Source: Lampris incognitus (taxonomy: Eukaryota; Chordata; Actinopteri; Lampriformes; Lampridae). From it: 64,000 nt of DNA. Positions within the stretch are counted from its first letter, which is position 1. The number at the start of each line of letters is the position of its first letter. Below are positions 62,400 to 64,000 of the stretch, in pieces. Below the pieces are notes generated by a model. The model worked only from the letters and a program-made list of their open reading frames with translations, was not told the DNA's origin and made no database searches. The stretch is from contig NC_079214.1 in NCBI RefSeq assembly GCF_029633865.1, positions 26,765,724 to 26,829,723 of the forward strand. The letters are read 5' to 3'. Position numbers and translations under genes: made by a program.

Positions 62400-62602
62400 G
62401 AGACGAACTTTCTGAAATGGACGGCATTTTGTTTGAAGGTGAGAAAATCATCGTTCACAGTAAGCTCAGGGAGAACATGATAGAGCGCATACATGCCGGT
62501 CACATGGGTGTGGAAAAAAGCAAAAACCGAGTGAGGGATCTCTTGTTTTGGCCTGGCATGGGAAAACAGATTGAGGCGGCAGTGGATGCCAGGAGCGACA
62601 CA
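62400..62602 (+). pseudogene. Integrase zinc-binding start, truncated
   Basis: IHAGHMGVEKSKNRVRDLLF with WPGM gives the H-x3-H part of the integrase N-terminal domain. The frame is cut by the hAT element before the Cys pair and the catalytic core. Confidence 0.75.
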
Positions 62603-63062
62603 TAGGGATGGGTATCGTTAGGATTTTATCGATACTACTACTCTTATCGGTACTGCTTATCGGTTCGGTACTTTATTGATACTCTTATCGATTCTTTTTG
62701 ATTATTATGCAAGAAAAAAAGACAATTAAGAACAGAATCGACATTGCTTTATTATTCTATTATATAACTTTATATAAATATAAACAAATATTATTTATTC
62801 AGCAGCAACAGCAGCAGCAATGTTTTAAATGCGTCTGAATTATAGACTTTATAATCAACATTCAACAACAACAAATAAGATAAAAAATAAAAGTAGATAA
62901 AAAAAATATATCAAAAATAAATTTTTACAGCAAACGGCTAACGGAAGTTCAAACAAACAAGAACCTAGAACATTATGCTAACAGTTCTTCTGCAGAAAAA
63001 TCAACATATCTGCCTTCTCCGGCAGGAGTTGTGATCTCTCCTGACTTATAGTGTCCCCGGCT

Positions 63063-63294
63063 ATTAGCCTAGCTAACTCCGTATCTATGGCTTATATATT
63101 TGTAGCTAAACAATTAGCTAAGCAATTATATTTTATTTATTGGCCTATTCGTAATAATTCGTTATTAGCCTAGCTAACTCCGTATCTATGGCTTATATAT
63201 TTGTAGCTAAACAATTAGCTAAGCAATTATATTTTATTTATTGGCCTATTCGTAATAATTCGTTATTAGCCTAGCTAACTCCGTATCTATGGCT
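63063..63294. repeat. 101-bp tandem repeat, about 2.3 copies
   Basis: ATTAGCCTAGCTAACTCCGT begins at 63063, 63164 and 63265. The full copies look identical by eye. Confidence 0.9.
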
Positions 63295-63354
63295 CATACA
63301 GCTTACCTGCAGTGGACGTGGATGGAACACTACGAGCAAAGCAGTGGAAAACGC

Positions 63355-63524
63355 CGCATTTCTGCAGATTAATACCATGTTTCGACAAAAGATGTTTCGA
63401 CAGATTGCTTGTATTGCCACCCTTACTGGCAAATGATTTGTTGCACTTGTGGCAACGAGCGTTGTTGTCATCGACTTTTGAAAAATATACCTAAACTTTT
63501 GAACGTTTAGTTCTCTCCGCCATG
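63355..63524 (-). pseudogene. BED zinc finger of a hAT transposase
   Basis: The minus strand from about 63524 reads MAERTKRSKV, a stop, then VYFSKVDDNNARCHKCNKS and NTSNLSKHLLSKHGI: a C-x2-C...H-x4-H BED finger. The stop (TAG) after ten codons and the absence of the catalytic domain make it a remnant. Confidence 0.7.
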
Positions 63525-63694
63525 ATGAGCGCTTGAGCAGAGCTGTCTGTGCGTGTGTGAGCGAGTGTGTGGAGCACAGCACAGCCCCGCCCCTCGCGCA
63601 GTAAGAGAGAGAGACAGAGAGATGGAGAAAACGGCAAACAAGATTATGTTCGCGACGTTTAAATTCCTCGAAAAACACAATTGCCACAATATAC

Positions 63695-64000
63695 ACTGCT
63701 CAAAAAAATAAAGGGAACAAATAAGCAATGCAATGTAGCTCCAAGTCAATCACACTTTTGAGATATCAACCTGTCCAGTTAGGAAGCAACACTGATTTGT
63801 GAATCAATTTCACCTGTTGGTAAATTGTCTAATGTCCACCAGGTGGACATTAGACAATTTGCAAGACAACCCCTATAAAAGGAATGGATTTGCAGGTGGT
63901 GGCCACAGACCATTTGCCTGTCCTCATCTTCTCTGGCCGATCTTTGGTTAGTTTTTCATTTTGCTAGTGCCCTCACCACTAGAGGTGGCATGAGGCGGTA
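63695..64000 (+). mobile_element. Tc1-like DNA transposon, 5' end, continues beyond window
   Basis: TA followed by CACTGCTCAAAAAAATAAAG and GGAAC is the terminus of a widespread teleost Tc1-like element. Downstream CCAAGTCAATCACACTT and AGGTGGTGGCCACAGACCA fit the same family. A perfect 39-bp palindrome lies at 63822-63860. The transposase would lie past the window end. Confidence 0.8.

Larger units (their letters stand above)
59586..62602 (+). mobile_element. Ty3/Gypsy retrotransposon, decayed and truncated
   Basis: Primer-site-like TGGTATCAGAGTAGAGG, gag, protease, reverse transcriptase, RNase H and the first part of integrase follow in order, with several stops and frameshifts. Similarity stops at 62602, where a hAT terminus begins. 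Confidence 0.8.
62603..63692 (-). mobile_element. hAT element fragment with BED finger, minus strand
   Basis: The left end TAGGGATGGGTATCGTTAGG is a hAT-type terminus followed by TATCGATAC-rich subterminal sequence. The minus strand near 63360-63525 encodes the N-terminus of a BED-finger transposase. The body between is A/T-rich with no transposase core. The right terminus is not seen before the Tc1-like element begins. Confidence 0.7.

Overview
The window is eukaryotic, almost certainly from a teleost fish. It holds one host protein-coding gene, leo1 (14 coding exons, 25175-37366, + strand), encoding the LEO1 subunit of the PAF1 transcription-elongation complex. The rest is transposable elements and microsatellites of kinds common in ray-finned fish: Tc1-like, hAT, Ty3/Gypsy and BEL/Pao elements, tRNA-derived SINEs and LINE 3' tails.

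Layout. (1) 1-7967: a young Ty3/Gypsy element whose 5' LTR is cut by the window edge. Its two LTRs look identical over the 391 bases that can be compared. It has a tRNA-His-type primer site, a gag, a -1 frameshift signal with an H-type pseudoknot, and a pol broken by a single UGA. It sits in a hAT relic that reappears at 7968-8744. (2) 8745-13190: a foldback element with Tc1-type transposase remains, a second hAT relic on the minus strand, and LINE tails. (3) about 13590-24055: a nested set. A BEL/Pao element is interrupted by a BED-finger hAT element (about 13996-21252), and the hAT is interrupted by a non-autonomous LTR retrotransposon (15647-19714, 4-bp duplication GTAA).

The innermost element of that nest is the most unusual object here. 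Its internal region has no protease, reverse transcriptase or integrase. Instead one open frame fuses a gag domain, about 150 codons of a spliced host gene of the PHIP/BRWD family (ending in a complete WD40 blade), and a short pol-like C-terminal tail. It looks like an LTR retrotransposon that captured a cellular gene, comparable in kind to maize Bs1.

(4) 24376-24834: a tRNA-derived SINE with a clear 10-bp duplication just upstream of leo1. (5) 25175-37560: leo1. Intron 3 carries three SINE insertions, two of them the same family in opposite orientation, and a 1.1-kb Tc1-like element. (6) 37560-54450: intergenic sequence with microsatellites, two Tc1-like elements (one with a 305-residue, nearly intact transposase), a tRNA-derived SINE and two large palindromic foldback elements. 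I recognise no host gene there. (7) 54455-58043: an internally deleted Gypsy-like element on the minus strand, with short LTRs ending CGCCAGTA...TACTGGCG. (8) 58431-62602: a small non-autonomous hAT with an 8-bp duplication beside a decayed Gypsy element. That Gypsy is cut in its integrase by another BED-finger hAT (62603 to about 63690). A Tc1-like element then runs off the window end.

All calls come from reading the sequence and from knowledge of families. No database search was run, so family names below the superfamily level are deliberately avoided.
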